A stretch of 64,000 bases of DNA from Nitrospira sp. (GCA_029194535.1 JARFXR010000003.1:124001-188000); one strand, 5' to 3'; positions 35,177 to 44,431 are shown, counted from the stretch's first letter. Numbers and translations are program-made. The notes: generated by a model not told the origin, from the letters alone.

Positions 35177-35369
35177 GATTCTCCCCTGCCCTGTTATGGG
35201 CCAGCATAAGACAGAGGTTCTGAAAAATCGATGAAATGTCGGGATTCCGCTCGAGTCGAATCGGCTTCTACGGGTGTGGAGGGAATCGCGGTCTCGGTAA
35301 GACGATGAACCTCGCCTATCGGAGCAGCAGGGACCGGAACGGATCGTCAGGAGTCGTGATGCAAGTCGG

Positions 35370-36386
35370 CTAGTTTTCCGGGGCCTCTACGATATGGTTC
35401 TCGAATCGCGTACAACCTTCGGCGAGAAGCCGATTGGTGAGCATTTCGCCGGGCCATTCGATGGGAAGATCGGCCGTGAATACCCACACGTCCGGCGAGG
35501 TCCAGACCGGCCCGTGTTCATCCGGGAGTTCCGGATCGAACAAATCCGTCCAGACCGGCATATAGACGCCATTGCCGCACTGCGTATGGAGATGGACGAT
35601 CGTCCGTGCCCGGACCAAGGGATCGAGATCGCGCCAGACGGCGGCCGTTTCGTCCGCCAGTCGGTGGAGCCGCACGGCATTCTGAGCGTCGAACATCGCG
35701 TAGGCGGCATAGACGGGGGCTTCGATCGAATCCGGCGCATGCGCAAGCTCGGGACACTGTTCCACCAAACCTTCCAACAGAGCCCGCCGATGAGGATCCT
35801 CGAGAGAATCTGGCAGCCCCGCGTCTGGGACTCCGATCAGTTCGAACAGCAGAAACGCCGTGTTCTCGACCGGTGGATACAACCGGGCGGCAAACGAATG
35901 GACGCGCTGGGAATCGGCCACGGTGCTGAGATGTTCATTAAGGGACTGCAGGCTTAGCGGTTCCAAAGTCGCATCCGTGAGCAACCGAGCTTCGACGCGC
36001 ACGACAGTTCCGGACGGAAGCCGCAGATGACGGTGCAACAGATCAGCCGTCGCCACGGGGTCGATCTTCAGCTTCAAGGGATGGGTGAGATTCGCCTGCA
36101 GCGGCAGTTCCAAGGCGGCCATCACGGCATAGGACAACTTTTCATCCGCTGGGCCGTCCATCAGAATGGCACAAGAGGCCTCGGCGACCAGGTCGAAGAG
36201 CCATTCCGCCATGTCTTCGTCGAGCGCCGCCAGTACCGTCAACAGGTCATGCTCGCGTCCCTGCTCGAGAAAGGCTTGCAAGGTGTCGATGGCCGCATCG
36301 GTATCCCCGTGATCGTGGCGGCGGGCGTTGATCAAGTGAATGAGATCTCTGGTCAACGGATCGGGTCGGGACCAACCGAGCATCAT
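35370..36386 (-). CDS. Hypothetical cytosolic protein
   Basis: 338 aa, no recognised family. The sequence is acidic, Leu-rich and helical, with no signal peptide or membrane segment. A short repeated pattern of DLI/LTVLAALDEDMAEWLF resembles magnesium-transporter-like intracellular or HEAT-type helical repeats, but the match is weak. The start at 36386 follows GAGG by 5 bases; a second ATG lies at 36383. It stands between the Cys-rich-repeat protein and the yjbQ-like gene. Confidence 0.55.
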   Translation of the reverse strand: MMLGWSRPDPLTRDLIHLINARRHDHGDTDAAIDTLQAFLEQGREHDLLTVLAALDEDMAEWLFDLVAEASCAILMDGPADEKLSYAVMAALELPLQANLTHPLKLKIDPVATADLLHRHLRLPSGTVVRVEARLLTDATLEPLSLQSLNEHLSTVADSQRVHSFAARLYPPVENTAFLLFELIGVPDAGLPDSLEDPHRRALLEGLVEQCPELAHAPDSIEAPVYAAYAMFDAQNAVRLHRLADETAAVWRDLDPLVRARTIVHLHTQCGNGVYMPVWTDLFDPELPDEHGPVWTSPDVWVFTADLPIEWPGEMLTNRLLAEGCTRFENHIVEAPEN

Positions 36387-36503
36387 AGCTTCCTCGGGAT
36401 GTGGGGACTCACTCACAGTGAACCATGTTGCCAAACTTTTGCCCGGGGAGCAAGCGTCGGAGCGGTTCGGCATCGCTCCCCGTACGGCCGCGACCAAGCT
36501 CCG

Positions 36504-36917
36504 CTACTCGCCGATAACTTTCACAAGGACCCGCTTGCGCCGCCGCCCGTCGAACTCCCCGTAGAAGATCTGTTCCCATGGCCCGAAATCAAGCCGGCCG
36601 CCGGTGATCGCCACCACGACCTCCCGTCCCATCAGCTGACGTTTGATATGGGCGTCCGCATTGTCTTCACCGGTTTCATTGTGGCGATAGGAGGCGCCGT
36701 GGGGAGCCAAGTCCTCAAGGAATCGATCATAGTCCTGCAGAAGCCCCGCCTCGTCGTCGTTGATGTACACGCTTGCGGTAATGTGCATGGCATTGACGAG
36801 CACCAATCCTTCGGTGACGCCGCTCTTCCGCACGACCGCTTCCACTTGCCGAGTGATGTTGATGTACTCCCGACGCGTCTTGGTTTCGAACCAGAGCTCT
36901 TCACGATAGGACTTCAT
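36504..36917 (-). CDS. YjbQ/UPF0047 family protein
   Basis: 137 aa of the conserved UPF0047 (YjbQ) family, whose members have a beta-barrel with a His-rich metal site; weak thiamine-phosphate synthase activity has been reported for the family. Seen: [15 protein letters not shown] near residue 43, [22 protein letters not shown] near 76-98 and [13 protein letters not shown] near 112. All are intact and the length is normal. Exact role in this cell unknown. It is divergent from nrdJ with about 110 bases between starts. Confidence 0.88.
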   Translation of the reverse strand: MKSYREELWFETKTRREYINITRQVEAVVRKSGVTEGLVLVNAMHITASVYINDDEAGLLQDYDRFLEDLAPHGASYRHNETGEDNADAHIKRQLMGREVVVAITGGRLDFGPWEQIFYGEFDGRRRKRVLVKVIGE

Positions 36918-37026
36918 GCCGTACTCCCCATCCTAGCCCGATATTGTCGTCAAACGAACGGGACGGATGCAAGACCGGGCACAATCGGCGAACTGCGGGC
37001 TCAAAAACGATATAATGGTGATCAGA

Positions 37027-38787
37027 ATGTCCGATACATCTTCGGCAGCCTTTCCGAGTCATGAGGGATCGCTCTCGCGCGGGGCCCGCCTGGTCCTGCG
37101 TCAGCGATACCTCGCGCGGGACCGTAAAGGACGAGTCGTCGAAACTCCCGCTCATATGTTCAGGCGCATCGCCGCGGACGTGGCTCTGGCAGAACGACGC
37201 TATCCGGCCGGGGATCGCCTTCCTCGGTCTGCATCGCGTTTCTCCCATTTGATGGCGAGCCTCGACTTCCTTCCCAATTCACCGACGTTAATGAACGCCG
37301 GCCGGTCTCTTCAACAACTCTCCGCCTGTTTCGTCCTGCCGGTGGAGGACTCACTGTCTGCCATTCTCGAGAGCGTGCGTGACCAGGCGCTGATCCATCA
37401 ATCCGGCGGAGGAACCGGATTCTCCTTCAGTCGACTCCGTCCGCACGACGACCTCGTGGCCTCTACCAGCGGCGTCGCATCCGGTCCTATCTCCTTCATG
37501 CGCATCTTCAACCTCACCACCGACGTCATCAAACAGGGAGGGATGAGACGCGGCGCGAACATGGGGGTGCTTCGAGTCGATCACCCCGATATCCTCGATT
37601 TCATCGAGTTGAAGAACAATCCGAGGGAAATGACCAATTTCAATCTATCGGTCGGTCTGACAGACGCCTTCATGGAAACTCGGCGCCGTAACGGACGCTA
37701 CGCCCTGTTGAATCCCAGAACCGGTCGGCCCGTCCGACGGCTCCCCGCACGTCTGGTGTTCGACCGCCTGGTGGCCGCGGCTTGGACCGCCGGCGAGCCG
37801 GGCGTCCTGTATTTGGACACCATCAACCGAGCGAACCCGGTCGCTCACCTGGGCGAGATCGAAGCGACGAATCCTTGTGGTGAACAGCCCCTGCTGCCCT
37901 ACGAATCTTGCACGCTGGGATCCATCAACGTGGCGCGGTACCTCTTGCGGAGAAATGGCCGAGCGGAGATCGACTATGCTCGCCTGGCCGAAACCATCCC
38001 GCTCGCCGTCCGCTTCCTGGATAACGTCCTCGATCGCAACCGCTATCCTCTGCCCGACATCGAAGCGGCCACGCTGCGGACCAGAAAAATCGGTCTCGGG
38101 ATTATGGGCTTCGCCGATCTGCTGATCGCATTGGAGATTCCATATGACACGGAAGAGGCGCTGCGCACCGCTTCGCGATTGATGGCCTTCGTCCAATCTC
38201 ATGCGCATGAAGCCTCTCGACGACTCGCCGACGAGCGAGGGCCGTTTCCCGCCTACCCGGGCAGCGGTCTCGCTCAGCGGCGCGATCCGCGACGTCACGC
38301 CACCGTCACCACGATCGCCCCCACCGGGACCATCAGCATCATCGCGGGATGTTCTCCCGGCATCGAGCCTCTCTACGCCGTCCGAACTGTCCGGACCATC
38401 ATGGACGGGACTCGCCTTATCACGCTTCATCCGGCTTTCCGCAGGATGGCACGAGCGGCCGGTCTGGATATGGACCGCTTGGTGCCGCGACTGAGCGAGG
38501 AACCTTCGATCCGGCATTACTCCACGATTCCGTCACATCTTCGTCGTCTGTTCGTCACAGCCCACGACATCGACCCGGCTCATCACGTCAGAATGCAAGC
38601 CATTTTCCAGCACTACAGCGACAGCGGGGTATCCAAGACCATCAATCTGCCGGCCACCGCCACCCAAGCTCAGGTCGCCGATGCCTTCCTGCTCGCCTAT
38701 CGATTGGGATGCAAGGGCCTCACCGTCTTTCGAACCGGCAGTCGCGCGGAACAAGTCCTATCCTGTGCGGTGAGTCAGACCTGCTGA
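37027..38787 (+). CDS. nrdJ: Adenosylcobalamin-dependent ribonucleotide reductase
   Basis: 586-aa class II reductase making deoxyribonucleotides with B12, needing no oxygen. Seen: SACFVLPVEDSL, the SGGGTGFSFSRLRP loop, the radical-site NPCGEQPLLPYESC and the C-terminal LAYRLGCKGLTVFRTGSR typical of class II enzymes. The chain ends CAVSQTC, a plausible redox Cys pair. It lacks an ATP-cone and is shorter than the 700-plus-residue NrdJ forms. ATG 37027 is chosen because TATAAT (37011-37016) overlaps the alternative ATG at 37015; transcription would then start near the ATG. Confidence 0.92.
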   Translation: MSDTSSAAFPSHEGSLSRGARLVLRQRYLARDRKGRVVETPAHMFRRIAADVALAERRYPAGDRLPRSASRFSHLMASLDFLPNSPTLMNAGRSLQQLSACFVLPVEDSLSAILESVRDQALIHQSGGGTGFSFSRLRPHDDLVASTSGVASGPISFMRIFNLTTDVIKQGGMRRGANMGVLRVDHPDILDFIELKNNPREMTNFNLSVGLTDAFMETRRRNGRYALLNPRTGRPVRRLPARLVFDRLVAAAWTAGEPGVLYLDTINRANPVAHLGEIEATNPCGEQPLLPYESCTLGSINVARYLLRRNGRAEIDYARLAETIPLAVRFLDNVLDRNRYPLPDIEAATLRTRKIGLGIMGFADLLIALEIPYDTEEALRTASRLMAFVQSHAHEASRRLADERGPFPAYPGSGLAQRRDPRRHATVTTIAPTGTISIIAGCSPGIEPLYAVRTVRTIMDGTRLITLHPAFRRMARAAGLDMDRLVPRLSEEPSIRHYSTIPSHLRRLFVTAHDIDPAHHVRMQAIFQHYSDSGVSKTINLPATATQAQVADAFLLAYRLGCKGLTVFRTGSRAEQVLSCAVSQTC

Positions 38788-38819
38788 GAACGGGTCCGCC
38801 GTGGAAATCACTGCATAAA

Positions 38820-38848
38820 TTGACAGGGTTTGAGGTTGGTGATAAGTA
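38820..38848 (+). promoter_or_regulatory. Possible promoter for the SH3 protein
   Basis: A perfect -35 TTGACA (38820-38825) stands 52 bases before the 38900 ORF end of the leader; the -10 around TAAGTA (38843-38848, spacing 17) is poor. Confidence 0.3.
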
Positions 38849-38899
38849 TTTCCCTCGCGTGAGGGGACCGAATTCGATTGTCCTGCCTGGAGGTGTTGG

Positions 38900-39592
38900 A
38901 TGGCCGCCCGTCAACCGGAACCGGATCTGGAGTTCACGGAAGAAGAGCTGGATCAAACCGCCGCCACCAAATCGACGGCTTCGATCAAACCGCCCAAGAA
39001 GAGCGGAGGGGGTCGGCCGCTCCTGTGGATGTTGCTCCTTCTCTTGATCGGGGGAATTGGCTACATCGCTATGGAACCGGAGCAATTGACCGAGTGGCTC
39101 GCCCCGCTGCTTGGCGACAGCGTTCCCAAGCAGAATGTGCCTCCTATTGCGGCTTCTCCACGCCCCCAACAAGAAGACCTTCCCGGTGGGCTCCCGACAC
39201 CCGCACCGACGGCGCCCACTGAGACGGCTCCGGCTTCTCCCGATGACCAGGCATCCATGCCGCCTACCTCTGCCACTTCGCCTCCGGCCGCACCTCACGC
39301 TGTTCCACCGATGGACGCACCTGCCTCAATCACACCGGGACGGATGCCTTCATCCCCGCTGTTCGCGGAGGGACAGCGAGTCACCGTCATGGGTAATCCG
39401 ACCGCCCCGGGAGAAATGGTCGTGCTGACTCTGGATCCGGCTGGTGCGAAACCCGGTCCGTCGATTCGTCCTGGATCCACTCTCAGCATCCTTGACGGAG
39501 ATCTCCAACCGAGCGGCTGGGTCTATTCCGTTCGCTCGGACGACGGGGTGAAAGGTTGGGTCTCGGAGAAGCGGCTCCGTATGAAATTCTAG
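38900..39592 (+). CDS. Membrane-anchored SH3-type protein
   Basis: 230 aa. An N-terminal cytosolic part (residues 1-40, Lys-rich near the membrane) is followed by one transmembrane helix (LLWMLLLLLIGGIGYIAM, about 41-58). A long Pro/Ala/Ser/Thr-rich stretch (about 70-155) works as a spacer across the periplasm. The C-terminus (about 160-230) has a bacterial SH3-like fold, FAEGQRVTVMGN and GWVYSVRSDDGVKGWVSEKRL, suggesting binding to cell wall or a protein ligand. Partner unknown. It is alone between nrdJ and the HAD gene. Confidence 0.75.
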   Translation: MAARQPEPDLEFTEEELDQTAATKSTASIKPPKKSGGGRPLLWMLLLLLIGGIGYIAMEPEQLTEWLAPLLGDSVPKQNVPPIAASPRPQQEDLPGGLPTPAPTAPTETAPASPDDQASMPPTSATSPPAAPHAVPPMDAPASITPGRMPSSPLFAEGQRVTVMGNPTAPGEMVVLTLDPAGAKPGPSIRPGSTLSILDGDLQPSGWVYSVRSDDGVKGWVSEKRLRMKF

Positions 39593-39615
39593 CCCTCCTC
39601 GCGTGATTGAGCCGA

Positions 39616-39630
39616 CCCTCCCCCGGAGGG
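39616..39630 (+). terminator. Possible hairpin terminator
   Basis: CCCTCC, CCC loop, GGAGGG form a perfect six-pair stem 24 bases after the SH3 gene stop. The following bases are only mildly T-rich. Confidence 0.3.
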
Positions 39631-39658
39631 CACGACCTTCTTTCCGACCGCTCTATGC

Positions 39659-39664
39659 TATAAT
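39659..39664 (+). promoter_or_regulatory. -10 element for the HAD gene
   Basis: A perfect TATAAT lies 44 bases before the HAD start at 39709. A -35 at the right distance is poor, so the site could be extended -10 or chance. Confidence 0.35.
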
Positions 39665-39708
39665 CCTCCCCGCGTCAACCTCGCTCTTCCGGCAGTACGG
39701 CCTTGTTC

Positions 39709-40401
39709 ATGAATCAGCTTCGTGCCCTCATTTTCGATTTCGACGGTGTGATCGCCGATACCGAACTCCTGCACTTTTCCGGCTTGCAGAAGACGCTCCA
39801 GGAGATCGGTATCAACCTGACCGAATCCGATTATTTCACCAATTACTTGGGCTATGACGACCGCGGGTGTTTCCTCGCAGCCCTGATGGCCCACGGCAGA
39901 CCGATCGACCCGGCGACGCTCGGACAGTTGATGGAGCGAAAGGCCACGGCCTATCTGGAATCCGTAAAGGACCACCCCGTCATGTTTGCCGGGGTGGCCG
40001 AACTCGTCCGGGAAGCCGCGGCACGCCATCCATTGGCGATCGCCTCCGGCGCACTTCGTCACGAGATCGAATACATCCTGGAGCAGGCCGGACTCCGGAA
40101 GGAGTTCAGCCACATCACCAGTGCGGAGGATGTGACCAGAGGCAAACCAGATCCGCAACCGTTTCTGCTGACCCTGGAGGCTCTGCGTCGATTGCACGAT
40201 CCCACGTTGACCGCTGGCTCCTGTCTCGTGATCGAAGATTCCCTGCCGGGGATCCGAGGCGCCAAGGCTGCAGGCATGAAGGTACTGGCCGTCGCGAACA
40301 CCCACACGCTCCAAGATTTGCACGAAGCCGATGCCACGGCTCCGAATTTGGAACAGATGGGCCTGTCGGAAATCCACTCCCGTGTGTGGCCTTCACGATA
40401 A
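39709..40401 (+). CDS. HAD-family phosphatase, beta-phosphoglucomutase-like
   Basis: 230-aa cytosolic HAD hydrolase of the beta-phosphoglucomutase/phosphatase type. Seen in order: nucleophile motif DFDGVIADTE, the helical cap (residues about 17-90), motif II SGALRHEI, the Lys motif GKPDPQPF and motif IV EDSLPGIRGAKAAGM. The acidic loops are intact. The substrate cannot be read. The ATG at 39709 is chosen over a TTG at 39703. It is 13 bases upstream of the BtuF-like gene. Confidence 0.88.
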   Translation: MNQLRALIFDFDGVIADTELLHFSGLQKTLQEIGINLTESDYFTNYLGYDDRGCFLAALMAHGRPIDPATLGQLMERKATAYLESVKDHPVMFAGVAELVREAAARHPLAIASGALRHEIEYILEQAGLRKEFSHITSAEDVTRGKPDPQPFLLTLEALRRLHDPTLTAGSCLVIEDSLPGIRGAKAAGMKVLAVANTHTLQDLHEADATAPNLEQMGLSEIHSRVWPSR

Positions 40402-40414
40402 GGACGGCCACAGA

Positions 40415-41350
40415 ATGAGAATCTGCTCGCTGGTCCCCGGAGCAACAGAAGTCGTCGCCGCACTCGGCCAGGCGAGCCGGCTTGTCGGCATCAGCCACGA
40501 GTGCGACTTCCCCCTCTCCGTACGTCACGCCGCCGTGCTGGTGGAGCCTTGCATCGAGACCGCCTCTGCCTGCAGCGCGACCATCGACCGCGAGGTCAGG
40601 ACATTGGTCTCGACCGGCCGGCCGCTCTACCGCCTGAACGAGCGCGCATTCGTCGCCTCCGAGCCTGACGTGGTCCTGACCCAAGACCTGTGTCATGTGT
40701 GCGCGGTCACGCCCGATCAGCTGACGCGGGCGGTTGATTCCCTGCCCGCCCCCCCGACCTGGGTGACGCTCAACCCAACCACGTTCGAAGACGTCATCTT
40801 CGACGTCGAACGGATTGGTCTGGCCATCGACCGGGCGTCGGAAGGCAAGCAGCTCGCCGCGTCGCTCCGCACACGCCTCGCGCTGGTTCGGAGCGGCCAC
40901 GGAATCCGAAAACCGCGAGTCGCCTGTCTGGAGTGGTTGTCTCCGCTGTATGTGGGAGGTCATTGGGTTCCGGAAATGGTCGACCTGGCCGGAGGCCTCG
41001 ACGCGCTCGGCCAGGTCCATCACCCGTCCCGGCCGGTGACGTGGGAACAGGTTGAGTCCGCGAAACCCGACATCGTGATCCTGATGCCCTGCGGTTTTTC
41101 CGTCGAGCGGGCATGGAGCGAACTCGCCGCGTTACGGCAAACAGACCGGCAATGGTCTTCCGCGCTCGCCTCCTGGCCGCTGACCTTCGTCGTGGATGCC
41201 GCGTCCTATTTCAGCCGACCAGGCCCCCGGCTGGTGGACGGAGTCGAATTGCTTGCGGCCCTTTTCTCAAACAGGTCCGTCGCGAAACTCGACGACGCGA
41301 TGGTTCGAGTCGTACCATGCTCCGTTCCGGGTACCACCTCATCCCTATGA
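40415..41350 (+). CDS. BtuF-like cobalamin-binding domain protein
   Basis: 311 aa with the periplasmic-binding fold of BtuF/TroA-type proteins. Seen: the N-terminal MRICSLVPGATEVVAALG, the LVGISHECDFP segment usual in this cobalamin-binding subgroup, and a C-terminal lobe with GGLDALGQVHHPSRPVTWEQV. No signal peptide is visible, so it would be cytosolic unless the start is wrong; that is odd for an uptake protein. Its stop overlaps the hpnD start (ATGA). The B12 link fits the NrdJ enzyme nearby, but the link to squalene genes is unexplained. Confidence 0.75.
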   Translation: MRICSLVPGATEVVAALGQASRLVGISHECDFPLSVRHAAVLVEPCIETASACSATIDREVRTLVSTGRPLYRLNERAFVASEPDVVLTQDLCHVCAVTPDQLTRAVDSLPAPPTWVTLNPTTFEDVIFDVERIGLAIDRASEGKQLAASLRTRLALVRSGHGIRKPRVACLEWLSPLYVGGHWVPEMVDLAGGLDALGQVHHPSRPVTWEQVESAKPDIVILMPCGFSVERAWSELAALRQTDRQWSSALASWPLTFVVDAASYFSRPGPRLVDGVELLAALFSNRSVAKLDDAMVRVVPCSVPGTTSSL

Positions 41351-42213
41351 CGATGACGGCCAAAGAAGCTCAGGCGTTCTGTACGGAGCTGACCAAGAGC
41401 AGCGGGAGCAACTTCTACTACTCCTTTCTCTTTCTTCCTAAGGCCCGGCGCAACGCGATGTATACGATTTACGCCTTCTGCAAAGGGGTCGACAGCGCGG
41501 TCGACGAACCTCCGCCCGGCAGCGATCCCAAGGAGGAACTGCGGCGCTGGCGGACCGAACTCGACGCCGCCTATGAGGGGACACCGACCTGGCCGCTGAT
41601 GATCAGCCTGGCGCATCATGTCGAGCAGCTGTCGATTCCCAAGGCGTACTTCGAAGAACTCATGAAGGGCGTGGAGATGGATCTGAGCACGACACGCTAC
41701 GCCACCTTCGACGAGCTCTCGCTCTATTGTTATCGGGTCGCGTCGGTGGTCGGCCTGATATGCTTGCACGTATTCGGACCGACCTCGGCGCATGCTCAGG
41801 ACTATGCAGTCGATCTCGGTATGGCCTTTCAGCTCACGAACATCTTGCGTGATTTGGGCACGGACGCCGAGCTGGGCCGTATCTACCTGCCACAGGAGGA
41901 TCTAGCCCGTTTCGGCCAAACAGAAGCCGATATCCTGGGGCGCAAGCCCACCGCGGAACTCTGCGATCTCGTGGACTTTGAAGCAGCCCGCGCACGCAGC
42001 TATTACGCAAAGGCGCAAGCCTCACTGGACGGCTTACCGTCCTCGGATCGCCGCGCGTTGACTGTCGCGGAAATCATGCGCGCCATTTATTCAGAAATTC
42101 TCCGACGCATCGAACAAGGGGACCAGGTCATCTTCGGTCCTCGTGTCAGACTCACCACCTCGGAGCGCCTGCGATTGGCGGCCGGCGTCTGGCTTCGCAG
42201 CCGCTTCTCGTGA
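41347..42213 (+). CDS. hpnD: Presqualene diphosphate synthase HpnD
   Basis: 288 aa, joins two farnesyl diphosphates to presqualene diphosphate in hopanoid-type squalene synthesis. The substrate-binding Asp motifs CKGVDSAVDE (about residue 42) and NILRDLGTD (about 165) are intact, and SNFYYSFLFLPKARR is the family start. The ATG at 41347 overlaps the BtuF-like stop, so translation is coupled; earlier ATG codons at 41317 and 41113 are in the overlap and disfavoured. HpnC, the usual neighbour, is not adjacent. It is followed with a GTGA overlap by hpnE. Confidence 0.93.
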   Translation: MTMTAKEAQAFCTELTKSSGSNFYYSFLFLPKARRNAMYTIYAFCKGVDSAVDEPPPGSDPKEELRRWRTELDAAYEGTPTWPLMISLAHHVEQLSIPKAYFEELMKGVEMDLSTTRYATFDELSLYCYRVASVVGLICLHVFGPTSAHAQDYAVDLGMAFQLTNILRDLGTDAELGRIYLPQEDLARFGQTEADILGRKPTAELCDLVDFEAARARSYYAKAQASLDGLPSSDRRALTVAEIMRAIYSEILRRIEQGDQVIFGPRVRLTTSERLRLAAGVWLRSRFS

Positions 42214-43526
42214 CCGGTGCCGGCCATCAGACCGTCCTCGTCCTCGGCGGCGGACCGGCCGGACTCGCTGCAGCCTACTATCTGGCGGAACAGGGTCTTC
42301 GAGTCGTGTTGCTTGACCAGGCCTCGAGCCTGGGAGGCGGGTTCGTCGACGAACGGCAGCCGCCGCCGGCCCTCCTCGGATGCCACCACGCCACCTGGCG
42401 GCTGTTGGCGGCCTTGGGGTCGACCCCGCGTTCGCCGGAGTTTCAGCAAGCCGGCCTCGAGTTCCGCCTCCCCGGAGGCCGCATCGTCCGGTATCCGCAC
42501 AGCCGGTTTCCCACTCCGTTGCACAGCTTGTTCACCATCGGACGCTTTGCCGGACTCTCGTGGTCTGCCCGGTGGCGCCTGCTCTCGTGGCTTGAGGAAC
42601 TCTGGGAAGGGTCGTCCGAACTGGGAGCGGATCTCGAACATCGTACTGCGCAGGAATGGCTGACGTCGCTCGGTCACGAGGTCTCTCTTCAACAAGCCAT
42701 TTGGAATCCGCTTGCTCAATGGCTCACGGGGAGCGATCTGCGGATGCTGTCCGCCGATGCACTGACCGGTGCCCTGACGCCGGTTTTTCTGCGGCGATCA
42801 TCGGACAGTCGAATCATGATTCCGCTCCGATCGCCCAACGGCTTTTTCATCGAACCGGTCGTCGACCGCCTGCGCCGAGGGGAAGCAACCTTGCGCCTGG
42901 AGACGCAGGCCTCGCAACTGCTCTATCATCAGGAACGTGTGACGGGGATTCGGCTCGTGGACGGCACAGTATTGGAAGCCGACTGGTACGTGTCAGCCAT
43001 CTCCTACCGTCGTCTCACCGCCCTCTTGCCCGAACGCTGGCTGACACGCTTCTCCTACTTCCAACAGCTCAGCGAACTGACCCCCATTTCCCGCGGTGTC
43101 GTCCGCCTCGCGGCTCGAACGGTCATCAACACTCCAAGGTTCATGTTGCTGAGCGAAGGACCGTTCCAACGGGTTCAGGCTCAGTCCACGGAGGACCGGC
43201 ATACCCGCTTCACGCTGGTCAGGAGCCATGACGGAAACCGGCATTCGGCCACCGGAGAACAGGCCGCGGATCTTCTCCGAGCTACTGGACTGCTTGATCC
43301 GTCCACCGTCGTCCCGACGATCGTGAGCGATGAGGTCGGCGATTCGGCGTTGTCGCTGACGCCAGGAACCAAAGTGCGCCGCCCCATCCAAACCAGTCCC
43401 ATCGCCAACCTACTGATCGCGGGAGCTTGGACCGACACAGGCTGGCCGGCGAATCTTGAGAGCGCGATCGTCAGCGGAGAGCGTTGTGCTGCAATCATTT
43501 CGGGCAAGGGACTCCCGGCTTATTGA
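42210..43526 (+). CDS. hpnE: Squalene-type FAD-dependent desaturase/oxidoreductase HpnE
   Basis: 438-aa flavoprotein of the HpnE/phytoene-desaturase class, expected to complete squalene formation in the three-protein bacterial route. The FAD dinucleotide-binding motif VLVLGGGPAGLAAAYYLA is near residue 9, with a C-terminal FAD-contact NLLIAGAWTDTGWPANLESAI. The GTG start at 42210 overlaps the HpnD stop, which decides the start. No membrane helix is obvious beyond the hydrophobic substrate lobe. Confidence 0.9.
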   Translation: MTGAGHQTVLVLGGGPAGLAAAYYLAEQGLRVVLLDQASSLGGGFVDERQPPPALLGCHHATWRLLAALGSTPRSPEFQQAGLEFRLPGGRIVRYPHSRFPTPLHSLFTIGRFAGLSWSARWRLLSWLEELWEGSSELGADLEHRTAQEWLTSLGHEVSLQQAIWNPLAQWLTGSDLRMLSADALTGALTPVFLRRSSDSRIMIPLRSPNGFFIEPVVDRLRRGEATLRLETQASQLLYHQERVTGIRLVDGTVLEADWYVSAISYRRLTALLPERWLTRFSYFQQLSELTPISRGVVRLAARTVINTPRFMLLSEGPFQRVQAQSTEDRHTRFTLVRSHDGNRHSATGEQAADLLRATGLLDPSTVVPTIVSDEVGDSALSLTPGTKVRRPIQTSPIANLLIAGAWTDTGWPANLESAIVSGERCAAIISGKGLPAY

Positions 43527-43551
43527 CAATCTGCGTGCCGCCTCCTAGTAT
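43523..43551 (+). promoter_or_regulatory. Sigma-70 promoter of the type-4 UDG
   Basis: A perfect -35 TTGACA (43523-43528) overlaps the hpnE stop, and a -10 TAGTAT (43546-43551) follows at 17 bases. The ATG is 30 bases downstream. Confidence 0.6.
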
Positions 43552-43581
43552 GCCTTCGCGCTTCTTCTCCGGCTGAGAAAC

Positions 43582-44226
43582 ATGACTCTCCCAGAGCTCG
43601 CCAAATCCCTGCACAACTGCCAGCAATGCAAGCTTGCAAAGCTCGGCCGCACACAAGTGGTCTTCGGCGTCGGAAATCCGCACGCCAGCATCATGTTCGT
43701 CGGTGAAGCGCCGGGATTCAACGAGGATCAAAAAGGGGAACCCTTTGTCGGCGCGGCGGGAAAACTCTTGAACGACCTCCTCCAATCAGCCAATCTGTCC
43801 CGCGATCAAATCTACATCGCCAATGTCATCAAGTGTCGTCCTCCGAACAACCGCGACCCGGAACCGGACGAAGTCGAAACCTGCAAGCCGTTTCTCATGC
43901 AACAGATTCAAATGATCCGTCCGAAGCTGGTCTGCACGCTCGGAAACTGGGCGACACAGACGCTGCTGGAGCGGAAGGTCGGCATCACGAAGGTCAAGGC
44001 CCAGGCCTTCTACATGAAGGACTTCGTCATCTTCCCGTTGCTCCACCCGGCCGCCGCGCTGCATCAGGGCAATCTGCTCGACACCCTGAAAGAAGACTTC
44101 AAGAAGCTCAAGGAGTTTCTCGACCGACACACGCACGCAGCTCCACCCGAATCCCCTCAACCAACCGCCTCGACGCTCAACATCGAACCGACGCAGCCGG
44201 CGCAGATGGATCTGTTCGGTACTTAA
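43582..44226 (+). CDS. Type-4 uracil-DNA glycosylase
   Basis: 214-aa base-excision enzyme that removes uracil from DNA. The 4Fe-4S ligands fit CQQCKL near residue 14 and two further Cys (VIKCRPP and VETCKPF). GEAPGFNEDQKG (about 42) and HPAAALHQ (about 155) are the family's active-site motifs. A Pro/Thr-rich tail ends in QMDLFGT. Cytosolic. Its own promoter overlaps the preceding gene. Confidence 0.94.
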   Translation: MTLPELAKSLHNCQQCKLAKLGRTQVVFGVGNPHASIMFVGEAPGFNEDQKGEPFVGAAGKLLNDLLQSANLSRDQIYIANVIKCRPPNNRDPEPDEVETCKPFLMQQIQMIRPKLVCTLGNWATQTLLERKVGITKVKAQAFYMKDFVIFPLLHPAAALHQGNLLDTLKEDFKKLKEFLDRHTHAAPPESPQPTASTLNIEPTQPAQMDLFGT

Positions 44227-44281
44227 TTCCTCATTCCTCTCTCCCTGTTCGCCAATTATCAGTCACATCCAAGTTGGTCGC

Positions 44282-44310
44282 TTGTAAATCCAGAGACTCG
44301 CCGCTATTCT
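44282..44310 (+). promoter_or_regulatory. Possible promoter of the broken antitoxin gene
   Basis: A -35 TTGTAA (44282-44287) and a -10 TATTCT (44305-44310) are 17 bases apart, 46 bases before the ATG at 44357. Confidence 0.3.
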
Positions 44311-44356
44311 TATAAACAGAGGCTCGCGAACCGATATCCTTCAAGGCGAGGTCATC

Positions 44357-44431
44357 ATGTCTTCCGCAAAAGAACAGATCGTCAAAATCCTTCAAGACCA
44401 GCCGGACGACAGCTCATACCACGAGATCGGG
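44357..44431 (+). pseudogene. Truncated antitoxin-like N-terminus
   Basis: The first 24 codons (SSAKEQIVKILQDQPDDSSY) look like the start of a small antitoxin-type protein of the RelB-like class that usually continues into a Glu-rich EILRELAF helix. After HEI the coding pattern is lost: the frame runs on to 44947 but reads like noncoding sequence. The break coincides with GGGTCAGGTCTT at 44429, so an insertion or rearrangement probably cut the gene. No toxin gene is beside it. The family call is from pattern memory only. Confidence 0.45.
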
